A DNA stretch of 63,491 bases from Verrucomicrobiota bacterium (GTDB lineage Bacteria; Verrucomicrobiota; Verrucomicrobiia; Limisphaerales; UBA9464): NCBI GenBank assembly GCA_947471985.1, contig CANIZL010000025.1, positions 1-63,491 on the forward strand, given 5' to 3'. Below the pieces are notes generated by a model. It worked only from the letters and a program-made list of their open reading frames with translations. It was not told where the DNA came from and ran no database searches. This document shows, one piece after another, positions 42,401-49,997 of this stretch; within the stretch, counting starts at the first letter, position 1, and every line of letters begins with the position of its first letter. The position numbers were made by a program, and so were the translations under genes.

Positions 42401-44499
42401 ACCCCCGGCTGTCCGGCGGCGGGATTTCCCCCCGGGCAACGGCGGCGACCGGCGTGCCCGTCACGCTGACCGCCAATGCGCGGGTCGTGGCCCGCGTCTA
42501 CAATCCGAATCACACCGCTGTGACGGGAACGGCGAATCCACCGTTGATCGCGAAATGGTCGGGTGTCGTGGCGGAGACCTATTTCCAGGCCGTTCCGCCG
42601 CTGCGGATTACGGAGCTGATGTTTCATCCGGCGGATCCGGCGGCGGGATCGACCAATACGGCGGCGGACTTCGAGTTCGTGGAGTTGAAGAACGTTTCTG
42701 CCCAGACCCTGAACCTGACGGGCTTCCGGCTCGCGGGTGCCGTCACCTATCAATTCGGCAGCACCAGCGCGGTGATGACGCTGAAGGCCGGTGGCCGGGT
42801 GTTGCTGGTGTCGAATCCAACCGCCTTTGCGGCCCGTTATCCGGGCACTCTCGGGGTGGCGGGCGCCTTCACCGGGAATCTCTCGAATGGCGACGAACGC
42901 GTGAGACTCTTTGGGCCGTTGGGGGAACCCATTAGTGACTTCAGCTACCAGGATTCCTGGGCGCCGCTGGCGGACGGCTTTGGCTTCTCGTTGGTGCTGG
43001 CGAATGAAGCCGTTGAACCGGATCAACTCGGTGAATCCGTTGCGTGGCGTCTGAGCACGGACGTGGGCGGTTCGCCCGGCACTGCGGACCCGGACCCGCG
43101 GGTCTTCCAACCGATCCAGGTCAACGAAGCCCTGACGCATACGGATCTGCCGCTGCTCGACACGATTGAACTCGCCAATGACGGATCGCAACCGCAGGAC
43201 CTCAGCGGCTGGTGGCTGACGGACGATTATCGGACGCCGAAGAAGTTCCGTATTCCGGCCGGAACCGTGCTTAATCCCGGCGCCTTCGCCCTGTTGGATG
43301 AGACGCAGTTTCGTACGGGGACCAACGGAAATGTCGGCTTCTCGTTAAATTCGCTGGGTGATTCCGTGCACCTCTTTAGCGCGGACGCGGGCGGGCAACT
43401 GACCGGGTGGCACAGCGGTTTCGATTTTGGCGCGTCGTTCAACGGGGTGAGTTTTGGACGCCACGTGACCTCGGACGGCCGTGAACTGTTCGTGGCGCAG
43501 GCGGCCCGGACTCTGGGAGCCATCAATTCGGGCCCGCGCGTCGGGCCGCTGGTCCTCACCGAAATTCATTTCGAACCGACGCCCATCGCGGGCACCAATA
43601 ACCCCGTCGACGAGTTTATTGAACTGCGGAACATCGGCGCTGCGCCTCTGCCTTTGTACGACCCCGCCCACTCGACCAATCGCTGGCATCTGCGCGGCGC
43701 GGTGGAATTTGATTTTTCCACGGACGTGGTTCTGGCCTCCGGAGCCCTGGCGTTGGTGGTCGGATTTGACCCGGCGGTGGACGCGGCGCAGTTGGCGGCC
43801 TTTCGGGCCCAATTCAATCCACCGGCCAGCACGCCGATTCTTGGGCCGTGGAAGGGCACGCTGAACAATGCCGGTGAAAGCCTGCGCGTGCTCGCGCCGG
43901 ACGAGCCGGTGCCGCCGCCCGCCGCGAACGCCGGCGAAGTGGCGTACGTGCTCATCGATGGGGTGGACTATCGCCCGTCGGCGCCCTGGCCTGACGGGGC
44001 CGCGGGCACCGGCAATTCGCTACAACGAATTTCCAGCCGTCGCTTTGGCAACGAGCCCACGAACTGGAGGGCTGCAGCGCCCACGGCCGGTCGATTGAAT
44101 CTACCGACGGATGTCCTCGGCGAGGACTCCGACGGTGACGGATTGCCCGACGCGTGGGAGATCCTGTATGGGCTCGACCCGCATTCCGCCATCGGCCGGG
44201 ACGGAGCGAATGGCGACCCGGACCAGGATGGCCTGACCAATGCCCAGGAGTTCGCCGCCGGCACCGCGCCGAACGATGCCGCCAGTGTCCTGCTCCTCGA
44301 GGCGACGTATGTGGGCGGCATCCAACTTCGGTTCACTGGCCAACCGGGACGGGGCTATACGCTGTCCAGCCGGGACGCCTTGGAAGGCGCCGATTGGAAG
44401 GCGCTGGCGACTTTTCCGGTGCAAGTCGGGCAGGGGACATTGAAGTTCACCGAAGCGGCGGGTGCGTTGGCGCGGTTTTACCGCATTTCCACTCCCTAG
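39406..44499 (+). CDS. Giant secreted CotH-kinase/lamin-tail protein
   Basis: A 1,697-residue exported protein. The ATG at 39406 (MFQVSQSAFVRALRYLVCLLAF) is preferred over the GTG at 39391. Order of parts: signal peptide; jelly-roll domain (about 28-200); Ig-like domain with EVEFSEPVTGV; lamin-tail 1 (305-420); chitobiase-type beta domain (458-541); CotH kinase domain (546-925) with YYGIYVIEEKIKRGPDRV, SGGYLLKID and GPLWDFDRALG; a second chitobiase-type domain with YYTTDGTDPR (968-1061); lamin-tail 2-4 (from 1064, 1235 and 1381); a calcium-loop region DSDGDGLPDAWE near 1570; and a C-terminal beta domain ending FYRIST. CotH proteins are secreted protein kinases in spores and other systems; here a surface kinase is plausible. 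It is flanked by repeat regions on both sides. Confidence 0.92.
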   Translation: MFQVSQSAFVRALRYLVCLLAFLNAMPAADLVSSGSTWRYFKGVSEASAPDATAWRRADFEESKWLTGPATFWYGDVFTGTPITDMQNSYVTLFFRQKFNVTNPADLESLVLHAQCDDGFIVWLNGTEIQRYNVPDGELPYTATALTAETPDPAVFKDYAIANPQAVLKAGVNQLAVQVFNVNPGSSDIVWDASLAATFDQAAPVVANLQPPAGATVRELASIEVEFSEPVTGVEAADLLVNGVAATNVLAVSGSQYVFTFPKPAAGAVSAAFRTGHGITDLAGTRHPFAGLAWTYTLDPTLRLPGMEISEFLANNDKGLRDEDGDRGDWIELHNSAKQAQSLAGWSLTDDPANLTKWVFPSTSLAADRYLVVFASGKNRTALPGRLHTNFKLGNNGGYLALVSPGGEVVSDFGASYPLQRKDVSYGRSLGGGALTGYFEKPTPGAANSVSGAGFAPDVAFSRTSGTFLSDATVTLSLETPLDGATIRVTTDGTLPTQASGLYSGPITVTATTQVRARAFAPGLLPGSPRSETFIRLATSAASVRSDLPILVLHDFGQGRPPASTTVNAHFQLFEPVNGVTTLTNSPTLTSRAGLGSRGSSTLGLDKLSLSLEFRDEFDTDKNHSLLGMPADSDWVLYAPNGFEPVLIHNPFMHQLSRDIGRYSPRTRFVEVYLSTSGTSASISSANYYGIYVIEEKIKRGPDRVDVDAPTPGETRQPYISGGYLLKIDRGGPGEGGFSAANAGIIYVDPKERDMVLPDYAAQRQYLQSFMDSFGTALYGANWKDPVNGYAAYLNPDSWVDHHLLNIVSLNVDALRLSAYFYKPRSGRLEFGPLWDFDRALGSTDGRDANPRLWSGQVGAGTDFFGATTQAWWDRLFLDPDFYQRYIDRYQALRLTHFSTTNLWRLTDEMTTVVKKAQPRDYARWGGTLRTSTGNAGGSYSTEVLWMKRWLSNRVDFIDGQFVRPTALLTPGGRFTNSVDVLFRAPAVGTVYYTTDGTDPRLSGGGISPRATAATGVPVTLTANARVVARVYNPNHTAVTGTANPPLIAKWSGVVAETYFQAVPPLRITELMFHPADPAAGSTNTAADFEFVELKNVSAQTLNLTGFRLAGAVTYQFGSTSAVMTLKAGGRVLLVSNPTAFAARYPGTLGVAGAFTGNLSNGDERVRLFGPLGEPISDFSYQDSWAPLADGFGFSLVLANEAVEPDQLGESVAWRLSTDVGGSPGTADPDPRVFQPIQVNEALTHTDLPLLDTIELANDGSQPQDLSGWWLTDDYRTPKKFRIPAGTVLNPGAFALLDETQFRTGTNGNVGFSLNSLGDSVHLFSADAGGQLTGWHSGFDFGASFNGVSFGRHVTSDGRELFVAQAARTLGAINSGPRVGPLVLTEIHFEPTPIAGTNNPVDEFIELRNIGAAPLPLYDPAHSTNRWHLRGAVEFDFSTDVVLASGALALVVGFDPAVDAAQLAAFRAQFNPPASTPILGPWKGTLNNAGESLRVLAPDEPVPPPAANAGEVAYVLIDGVDYRPSAPWPDGAAGTGNSLQRISSRRFGNEPTNWRAAAPTAGRLNLPTDVLGEDSDGDGLPDAWEILYGLDPHSAIGRDGANGDPDQDGLTNAQEFAAGTAPNDAASVLLLEATYVGGIQLRFTGQPGRGYTLSSRDALEGADWKALATFPVQVGQGTLKFTEAAGALARFYRISTP

Positions 44500-44542
44500 C
44501 CGGGTGGGCTTGAATCCATCGGTGCGGACTTTTGGTCGCATA

Positions 44543-44569
44543 AGGTGAGGCGCGGAGCGGGCCTCACCT
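44543..44569. other. Hairpin after the CotH/LTD gene
   Basis: AGGTGAGGC (44543-44551) and GCCTCACCT (44561-44569) form a perfect 9-bp stem around a nine-base GC-rich loop, 43 bp after the stop codon. No T-tract follows, so it may be an mRNA 3-prime protector or a repeat rather than an intrinsic terminator. Confidence 0.45.
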
Positions 44570-44766
44570 GAATTGGCCGCACGATGGATTCAACGCGCGG
44601 GTTAGTTTCTCCAGCGGGGCCCGGACGCCGGAACCTTGAGGTGGCTCCGCCTATGCGCAGAAAATTCAAACCGGTCGTGCTCCCATCGATGAGCAGCTGC
44701 GGGTGGCGAGCGCTGCTGTACGTCCACGGCCTCTTGGCGGGCGCCCATTGGTCGGGGGGCAACATT

Positions 44767-45175
44767 GAGCCTGGCACGCCATTCGCGGGGTGGGTGCGCG
44801 GGGCAAATACTGAACCTGGCACAGTATTCTTGCCGCCCGCTTTGGGAGCCTGCCCCCCCAGTTCGCCAACGCCGGATAGGGAGATTGGCACCCCATCGAT
44901 CACTCCCTCCCACAGGGCGCAATTGTGAGCCTGGCACGCCATTCGGGGGGGCGGTGCGCGGGGGAAATTTTGAACCTGGTACAGTATTCTTACCGCGCGT
45001 TTAGGGAACCTGCCCCCCCAGTTCGCCGACGTCGAATAGGGAGCTTGGCACCCCATCCAATCTGACTCCCACCGGGCGCAACTTTGAGCCTGGAACGCCA
45101 TTCGGGGTTGGGTGCGCAGGGTAAATTTTGAACCTGGTACGGAGTTTTAACCGCCCCGTTAGGGAGCCTGCCCCC
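44767..45175. repeat. Family A array 2: 160-bp tandem units of GAGCCTGGCAC-type motifs
   Basis: Units start at 44767, 44927 and 45086 (period 160 and 159 bp). Each holds four motifs about 40 bp apart: GAGCCTGGCACGCCATTCG; then GAACCTGGCACAGTATTCT (or GGTAC); then GAGCCTGCCCCCC-AGTTCG; then GGGAG(A/C)TTGGCACCCCATC. The last unit is partial and ends with GGGAGCCTGCCCCCT near 45173. The motif is the same as in 9451-9900, here all in one orientation. The rest of the 44500-45256 gap has no supportable gene. Confidence 0.85.
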
Positions 45176-45256
45176 TAATTCGGCCGCACTTCGCCAGGGG
45201 TGGAGCGGTGGTGAACGATGATCTCGCGAAGATTGGCGCCAGTACCGAAAGTTGGG

Positions 45257-46699
45257 CTAGGCCAGAATCGGTCGAATGACTTCGCCGGACACATCGGTCA
45301 GGCGAAAGCGGCGGCCGTTGTGGAGGTAGGTCAAGCGTTCGTGGTCGACGCCCAGGCAATGGAGAATGGTGGCGTGAAGATCGTGGACGCTCACCGGGTT
45401 GACCGCAGCCTTCCAGCCCAGTTCGTCGGTTTCGCCGTAGTGGACGCCGCCTTGGATTCCGCCACCGGCCATCCAGACGCAGAAGCCCTGCGGATTGTGG
45501 TCGCGGCCTTCGCCACTCTGTGAGACGGGCATGCGCCCAAATTCACCGCCCCAGACCACCAGGGTTTCCTCCAAAAGTCCCCGCTGTTCCAAATCGGCCA
45601 GGAGCGCGGCGACGGGTTGGTCGGTCTCGGCCATGCGACTGCCGTGTCCTTCCCGCAGTTTATCGTGGGAATCCCATTCGTCGTCGCAATAGACCTGCAC
45701 AAAGCGCACGCCCCGCTCGACCAATCGCCGCGCGAGCAGGCATTTCTCGCCGTAGGGGCGGGTGACTTTTTGGTCGAGCCCGTACGCTTGCTTCACGTGC
45801 GCAGGTTCGCGGCTGAAATCGACGGCTTCGGTGGCCTCCGCTTGCATGTGAAACGCGAGTTCATAGCTCTGGATGCGCGCGCGCAGGGATTCTTCTCCCG
45901 GATGCCGGGCGGCATGCTCCTCGTTGAGTGCCCGGGCCTGATCGAGCAAGCGACGTTGGCGGGTGAGATCGAGGTCGGCCGGTCGGGCGAGGTTGAGGAT
46001 CGGGCTGCCCTGCGAACGGAAGGCAGTGGCCTGATAATCGCTGGGTAAAAAGCCCGCGCCCCAATTGCCCGCGCCGCCCTTGCTGCCCCGGGAGTTTTGC
46101 AGGACCACAAATCCCGGCAGATTTTGGTTCACGCTGCCCAGACCATAAGTCACCCACGCCCCGGCACTGGGCAGCCCGGCGCGAATCATGCCGGTATTCA
46201 TCTGATACATCGCGGGTCCGTGGCTGGGGGATTCCGCATAACAAGACTTCACCAGCGCCAGCCGATCGACGTGCCGGGCGATATGCGGCATGCGATCGCA
46301 AACCCACGTGCCGCTGTCCCCATACTGCGCGAATTGGAACGGCGAGCGCATTAACGGTCCGGGATTGCCGAAGAAAACATCAATCCCCTGGGTGGGAAGT
46401 TGACCATGGTGGCGATCGAGGGTGGTTTTCGGATCAAAGGTATCCATGGCACTGGGGCCACCCTCCATGAAGAGCCAGATCACCGACTTGGCCCGGGCCC
46501 GATAGTGTGGACCCGCGGGCAAACCACCGGTACCGCCACCCGCGACCAGCCCATCCGCTGCCAGCAGATCCCCCAACGCCAACGCCCCAAACCCGGCCCC
46601 AACACTCTGCAGGAATTCGCGACGATTCCCCGGCCGCGGCCGGATCCGACCGCAAGGAAATCGGCCGAACCCTTCGGCTGATCCCTGGTTATTCGACAT
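45257..46699 (-). CDS. DUF1501 protein with Tat signal
   Basis: A 480-residue exported protein of the DUF1501 family, an alkaline-phosphatase-superfamily relative of unknown activity that is abundant in Planctomycetes and Verrucomicrobia. A Tat signal (NRREFLQSVGAGFGALALGDLLAADG) is followed by family blocks VIWLFMEGGPSAMDTFDPK, ESPSHGPAMYQMNTG, WVTYGLG, FVQVYCDDEWDSHDKL and VVWGGEFGRMP with HNPQGFCVWMAGGGI. The ATG at 46699 lies inside the last codons of the DUF1549/1553 gene (11-base overlap), so the two are co-translated. Together they form the standard pair of these phyla. Confidence 0.92.
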   Translation of the reverse strand: MSNNQGSAEGFGRFPCGRIRPRPGNRREFLQSVGAGFGALALGDLLAADGLVAGGGTGGLPAGPHYRARAKSVIWLFMEGGPSAMDTFDPKTTLDRHHGQLPTQGIDVFFGNPGPLMRSPFQFAQYGDSGTWVCDRMPHIARHVDRLALVKSCYAESPSHGPAMYQMNTGMIRAGLPSAGAWVTYGLGSVNQNLPGFVVLQNSRGSKGGAGNWGAGFLPSDYQATAFRSQGSPILNLARPADLDLTRQRRLLDQARALNEEHAARHPGEESLRARIQSYELAFHMQAEATEAVDFSREPAHVKQAYGLDQKVTRPYGEKCLLARRLVERGVRFVQVYCDDEWDSHDKLREGHGSRMAETDQPVAALLADLEQRGLLEETLVVWGGEFGRMPVSQSGEGRDHNPQGFCVWMAGGGIQGGVHYGETDELGWKAAVNPVSVHDLHATILHCLGVDHERLTYLHNGRRFRLTDVSGEVIRPILA

Positions 46700-49070
46700 A
46701 GACAAATTCGTTCAAAGTGAAGAGGACGTGGCAGAGATCGGTGAGCCCGTTGACGGGAATCGTCTCTGGATTCGCGTCACTGGCGCCCGCCAGGAACCGA
46801 AGTCCGGACTCGATTTCCGTCCGGGAAGGGGCGCGTCCCAAGGCCAGCAAATAGGCGCGGCGTAGTTGGGCTTCCGGTTGCAGACCGACTTCCGCGATGA
46901 CCCGCTGCGCAAATTGGACGGCGCTTTGCCGAATGAAGTCGTCGTTCAACAGCGTCAAGGCCTGCGTCGGAACGGTCGTGGTGTTGCGACGACCGCAACT
47001 GCTGCTGGGGTCGGGTGAGTCGAAAACCTCCATCATGGGATTGCGCACGGACCGCTTCACAAAGGCATAGATGCTGCGCCGACTGGTTTCGGTGTTCTCC
47101 TTGAGATCGGTGGGATAGGGACTGCGGCTGCGCGTCGCCATGGCTTCCTTGGGAATGATCAGGCGAAACGGCGGCCCGAACATTTTACGATTCAGCTTTC
47201 CGCTGACCGCCAGGACCGCATCCCGCAGCGTTTCGGCTTCGTTGCGCGTGGGATGACGGATGAATACGCGGGGCGACAGGCTGGAATCGTTCTTCGGGTC
47301 CTTCGCCACATCGACGACCGGGGCGGCGACGCGGAATCGGGAGTCGGACGGGGACCGGTACAGATGGCTCAGCAAAATCAGCCGGTGAATCGGCTTGAGT
47401 CGCCAGCCCTGGCGAATGAGTTCGCTGGCCAGCCAATCGAGCTGCTCCGGGTTGAGCGGGGCATCACCCTGCGTGCCGAAATCACTCGCCGTGCGCACCA
47501 AGCCCTCACCGAAATGATGCTGCCACAGGCGATTGACGATGACGCGGGCCAGCAAACGCCCGGCCCCGTGATCCACATCCGTGATCCACTCGGCCAACGC
47601 CATGCGTTGAAAAGTAGTCGGTGGAATGCCCCATCCTGCGGCGTCCACCGTCGCGGCGGCACGGTCCGGAATCGGGCGGGCGGAATTCCAAAAGTCGTCG
47701 GCGGTGCGTTGCTGCATCAGCACCTGCAGAAAGCCGAGGGTGACCGGTTGGGTTCGGTCCTGAACGCTGCCGCGCCGGAGCAGGAATTCAGCCACGGGCG
47801 TCTCCTGGGTGTCGGTGAACATCAATGCCCGCTGCGGTAAATCGTTCCGCGGGCTGGTTGCGGCCGATGCTGCTGCGGCCGTTTCCAGGGCGGTCCAATT
47901 GGCCTGATCAGCCGGCGGCAGCCACGCACGCAGTTGCTCGTCCTTCGGATCCAACGCCTCGCCGTGTTTCCGAATCAGATCGTTCGCGTCGAACACCGCG
48001 TCGAATTCGCTGTGTCGCACCCGGATCCTCTCATTCTCCTTCAATCCCAAGCCGGCCATCTTTTCCTCCCGATAGGCGCGCTTTTTGGCCGCCTTCCACG
48101 CGGCGAATTCCCGCACCGGCTTCGACAGGGAGGCCTCGGTCCGGCGGCCCGTGGAGAACGCCGCAAGCACCCGGTAATAGTCCTCGGTGGGCAGCGGATC
48201 GAACTTGTGGTCGTGACACCGCGCACAGCCGAGCGTCAGCGCCAGAAACGCCGAGCCCGTGGTCGACACCATGTCGTCGAGTTCGTTGTAGCGATACACT
48301 AGCTTGTTCTCCTCGGTGATCGTGGGCGGATATCGGTCGGAAAGGGCGGCCGTGATGAAGCCGGTGGCGATGACGGCGTCCGGATTCGCCGGGGCATATT
48401 CGTCGCCGGCCAGCTGCCATTTCGTGAAGGTATCAAAGGGCAGATCCGCGTTGATCGCCCGGATGACCCAGTCGCGATACGGCCACGCCCACGCGCGGTC
48501 GTCATCGTCCTCGTAGCCATTGCTGTCGGCGTAGCGGGCCAGATCCAGCCAATGCCGTCCCCAGCGCTCGCCAAAATGTCGACTGGCCAGCAGCGACTCC
48601 ACGAGCCGCTCGTAGGCATCCGGAGCCGGATCCTGGACGAAGGCGGCGATGGCTTCGGGGCTCGGGGGCAGGCCGGTGAGACCATAACTGACGCGCCGGA
48701 TCAGCACTTCCCGGGAAGCTGTGAATACCGGTGTCGATGGGGTGGCCGAATTCGAGTTCCGAACTTCCGGCGACCAAAACGAATCCAGGGAGGAGGCCCC
48801 ACGCCTGTGGGCTTGTCCGGATGACAGCGGTTGAAAGGCCCAGTGATCGCTGGGGGATTTCGCCGCATTCTTTCCAGCGCCCAAACCGATCGCGGGGGTC
48901 GAACGGGAGGACGCCGCCGGCTCCGGAGCGGCCGCGAAGCCCAGGCCCGATGCCAACACCAACCACAGCGAGAGCCACCGCAGAGCCCAGACGAGTCCGA
49001 TCGATCCGGGTGGAAACCGGACCGGACCGAGACACTCGGGGATCAATCGTCGGCGCAGGATATCAGGCAT
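46689..49070 (-). CDS. DUF1549/DUF1553 protein without the usual cytochrome-like head
   Basis: A 793-residue exported protein from the ATG at 49070, with a hydrophobic leader (LVWALRWLSLWLVLASGLGFAA). DUF1549 occupies roughly residues 80-330 (LIRRVSYGLTGLPPSPEAIAAF, WGRHWLDLARYADSNG, FDTFTKWQLAGDE, and the CARCHDHKFDP motif). DUF1553 covers about 460-770 (ARVIVNRLWQHHFGEGLV, SDFGTQGDAPLNPEQLDWLA, FIRHPTRNEAETLRDA, TTTVPTQALTLLND). The usual N-terminal planctomycete cytochrome C and F5/8-like domains are missing, so only the CxxCH of DUF1549 remains. The gene overlaps the DUF1501 gene downstream. Confidence 0.9.
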   Translation of the reverse strand: MPDILRRRLIPECLGPVRFPPGSIGLVWALRWLSLWLVLASGLGFAAAPEPAASSRSTPAIGLGAGKNAAKSPSDHWAFQPLSSGQAHRRGASSLDSFWSPEVRNSNSATPSTPVFTASREVLIRRVSYGLTGLPPSPEAIAAFVQDPAPDAYERLVESLLASRHFGERWGRHWLDLARYADSNGYEDDDDRAWAWPYRDWVIRAINADLPFDTFTKWQLAGDEYAPANPDAVIATGFITAALSDRYPPTITEENKLVYRYNELDDMVSTTGSAFLALTLGCARCHDHKFDPLPTEDYYRVLAAFSTGRRTEASLSKPVREFAAWKAAKKRAYREEKMAGLGLKENERIRVRHSEFDAVFDANDLIRKHGEALDPKDEQLRAWLPPADQANWTALETAAAASAATSPRNDLPQRALMFTDTQETPVAEFLLRRGSVQDRTQPVTLGFLQVLMQQRTADDFWNSARPIPDRAAATVDAAGWGIPPTTFQRMALAEWITDVDHGAGRLLARVIVNRLWQHHFGEGLVRTASDFGTQGDAPLNPEQLDWLASELIRQGWRLKPIHRLILLSHLYRSPSDSRFRVAAPVVDVAKDPKNDSSLSPRVFIRHPTRNEAETLRDAVLAVSGKLNRKMFGPPFRLIIPKEAMATRSRSPYPTDLKENTETSRRSIYAFVKRSVRNPMMEVFDSPDPSSSCGRRNTTTVPTQALTLLNDDFIRQSAVQFAQRVIAEVGLQPEAQLRRAYLLALGRAPSRTEIESGLRFLAGASDANPETIPVNGLTDLCHVLFTLNEFVYVE

Positions 49071-49205
49071 TTTCGGCGGCGTGACGGTGACGGTGTCATG
49101 AAATCGGACCCGCGGAAATCGCATTTCTCAACGGAACGGCCAATGATCCGGCCCGGACGCTTGGTCAAATGCGCCGTTGTGACTCTCTTCCTCCTTCTGG
49201 AAATG

Positions 49206-49235
49206 AAAAACGGCCGGGCGTCGCTGCCCGGCCGT
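49206..49235 (-). terminator. Rho-independent terminator of the PEP-CTERM gene
   Basis: Read on the minus strand: a perfect 10-bp stem ACGGCCGGGC/GCCCGGCCGT (arms 49226-49235 and 49210-49219) with a six-base loop, followed directly by TTTTT. It lies 25 bp after the stop of the PEP-CTERM gene and ends the phoD transcript. Confidence 0.9.
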
Positions 49236-49260
49236 CCGTAGAAACTGATTTCGCCGTGGA

Positions 49261-49929
49261 TTACCGACGCCGACGGGCCACCAGCCGCCAGGCGGCCAAG
49301 CCCATGACGATCCCAATCGACCATGTACCGGCTTCCGGTACGACGTTCACCGTTACCCCGCTAAACGGGGCGGTGAGTCCGTAGGCCAGGAACGGATTCG
49401 AGTTCAGCTTCGTATTCACGATGTTGAGTCGGAAGAGTGAGTCCGCGCCACTGGGATCGGTCGAGGCGAGGTTCAGCAGGTTGTTATCCAGGATGGCGAA
49501 GGTGAACACGTCCGGGATCGGCGCATTCACGTTCAACGAAAACGACACGTCGAAGCCGAAGGTCGTTCCGGGATTAAATCCCTGATAGAATTCGCTGAAC
49601 GGATTGCCGGCGTCGTCCGTAAGGACCACGGACGAGGCGAGGCTTCCCGTTCCCAGTCCCGAGGCAAAGGTGGCCGCCGGCGAGGCCGTTGCGGAGCCAC
49701 CGCCGAAGGTGAAGTTATTGATCGTCACCGAATTGCCGTTCGGGGAGCCCCCGCTCAATTGGAAATCGATCGCGAAGGGTTTCGGCGGAGTACCGGCGGC
49801 CGCCAGCGCCGTCGTATTCACGTCGACGTGGAGGTTCAGGATATCCGCGCGAACCGTGGAGGAAAGCGCCAGGGCGGACAGAATCGCGCCCGCACAAATT
49901 CCGGACGTAAGGTGATTGCTAATTTTCAT
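49261..49929 (-). CDS. PEP-CTERM sorted surface protein
   Basis: A 222-residue exported protein. The ATG at 49929 begins a signal peptide (GICAGAILSALALSSTVRA). The body is Asn/Thr/Gly/Ser-rich and beta-like (VTINNFTFGGG, FGFDVSFSLN). The C-terminus is a full sorting tail: VPEAGTWSIGIVMGLAAWRLVARRRR without a break, i.e. a VPE box, one hydrophobic helix and a basic end. Such proteins are processed by exosortase, which is not in this window. It follows phoD by 68 bp and is followed by a strong terminator, so it belongs to the phoD operon. Confidence 0.9.
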   Translation of the reverse strand: MKISNHLTSGICAGAILSALALSSTVRADILNLHVDVNTTALAAAGTPPKPFAIDFQLSGGSPNGNSVTINNFTFGGGSATASPAATFASGLGTGSLASSVVLTDDAGNPFSEFYQGFNPGTTFGFDVSFSLNVNAPIPDVFTFAILDNNLLNLASTDPSGADSLFRLNIVNTKLNSNPFLAYGLTAPFSGVTVNVVPEAGTWSIGIVMGLAAWRLVARRRR

Positions 49930-49997
49930 AATGTCGTAGAAGGAGAAGGGTTGGGATCCACGGCGCCGCCGGTCCTCAGCGGCGCCGCGGTATGGGT

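Noticed and set aside
40915-43191. A 758-codon minus-strand frame opposite the CotH gene
   Set aside because: It is an antisense shadow of the CotH and chitobiase-type domains and is Arg/His/Ile-rich without motif.
44767-45175. CRISPR array or integron attC series
   Set aside because: The 160-bp period contains four variable motifs, spacers are themselves repeated between units, and no integrase is present.
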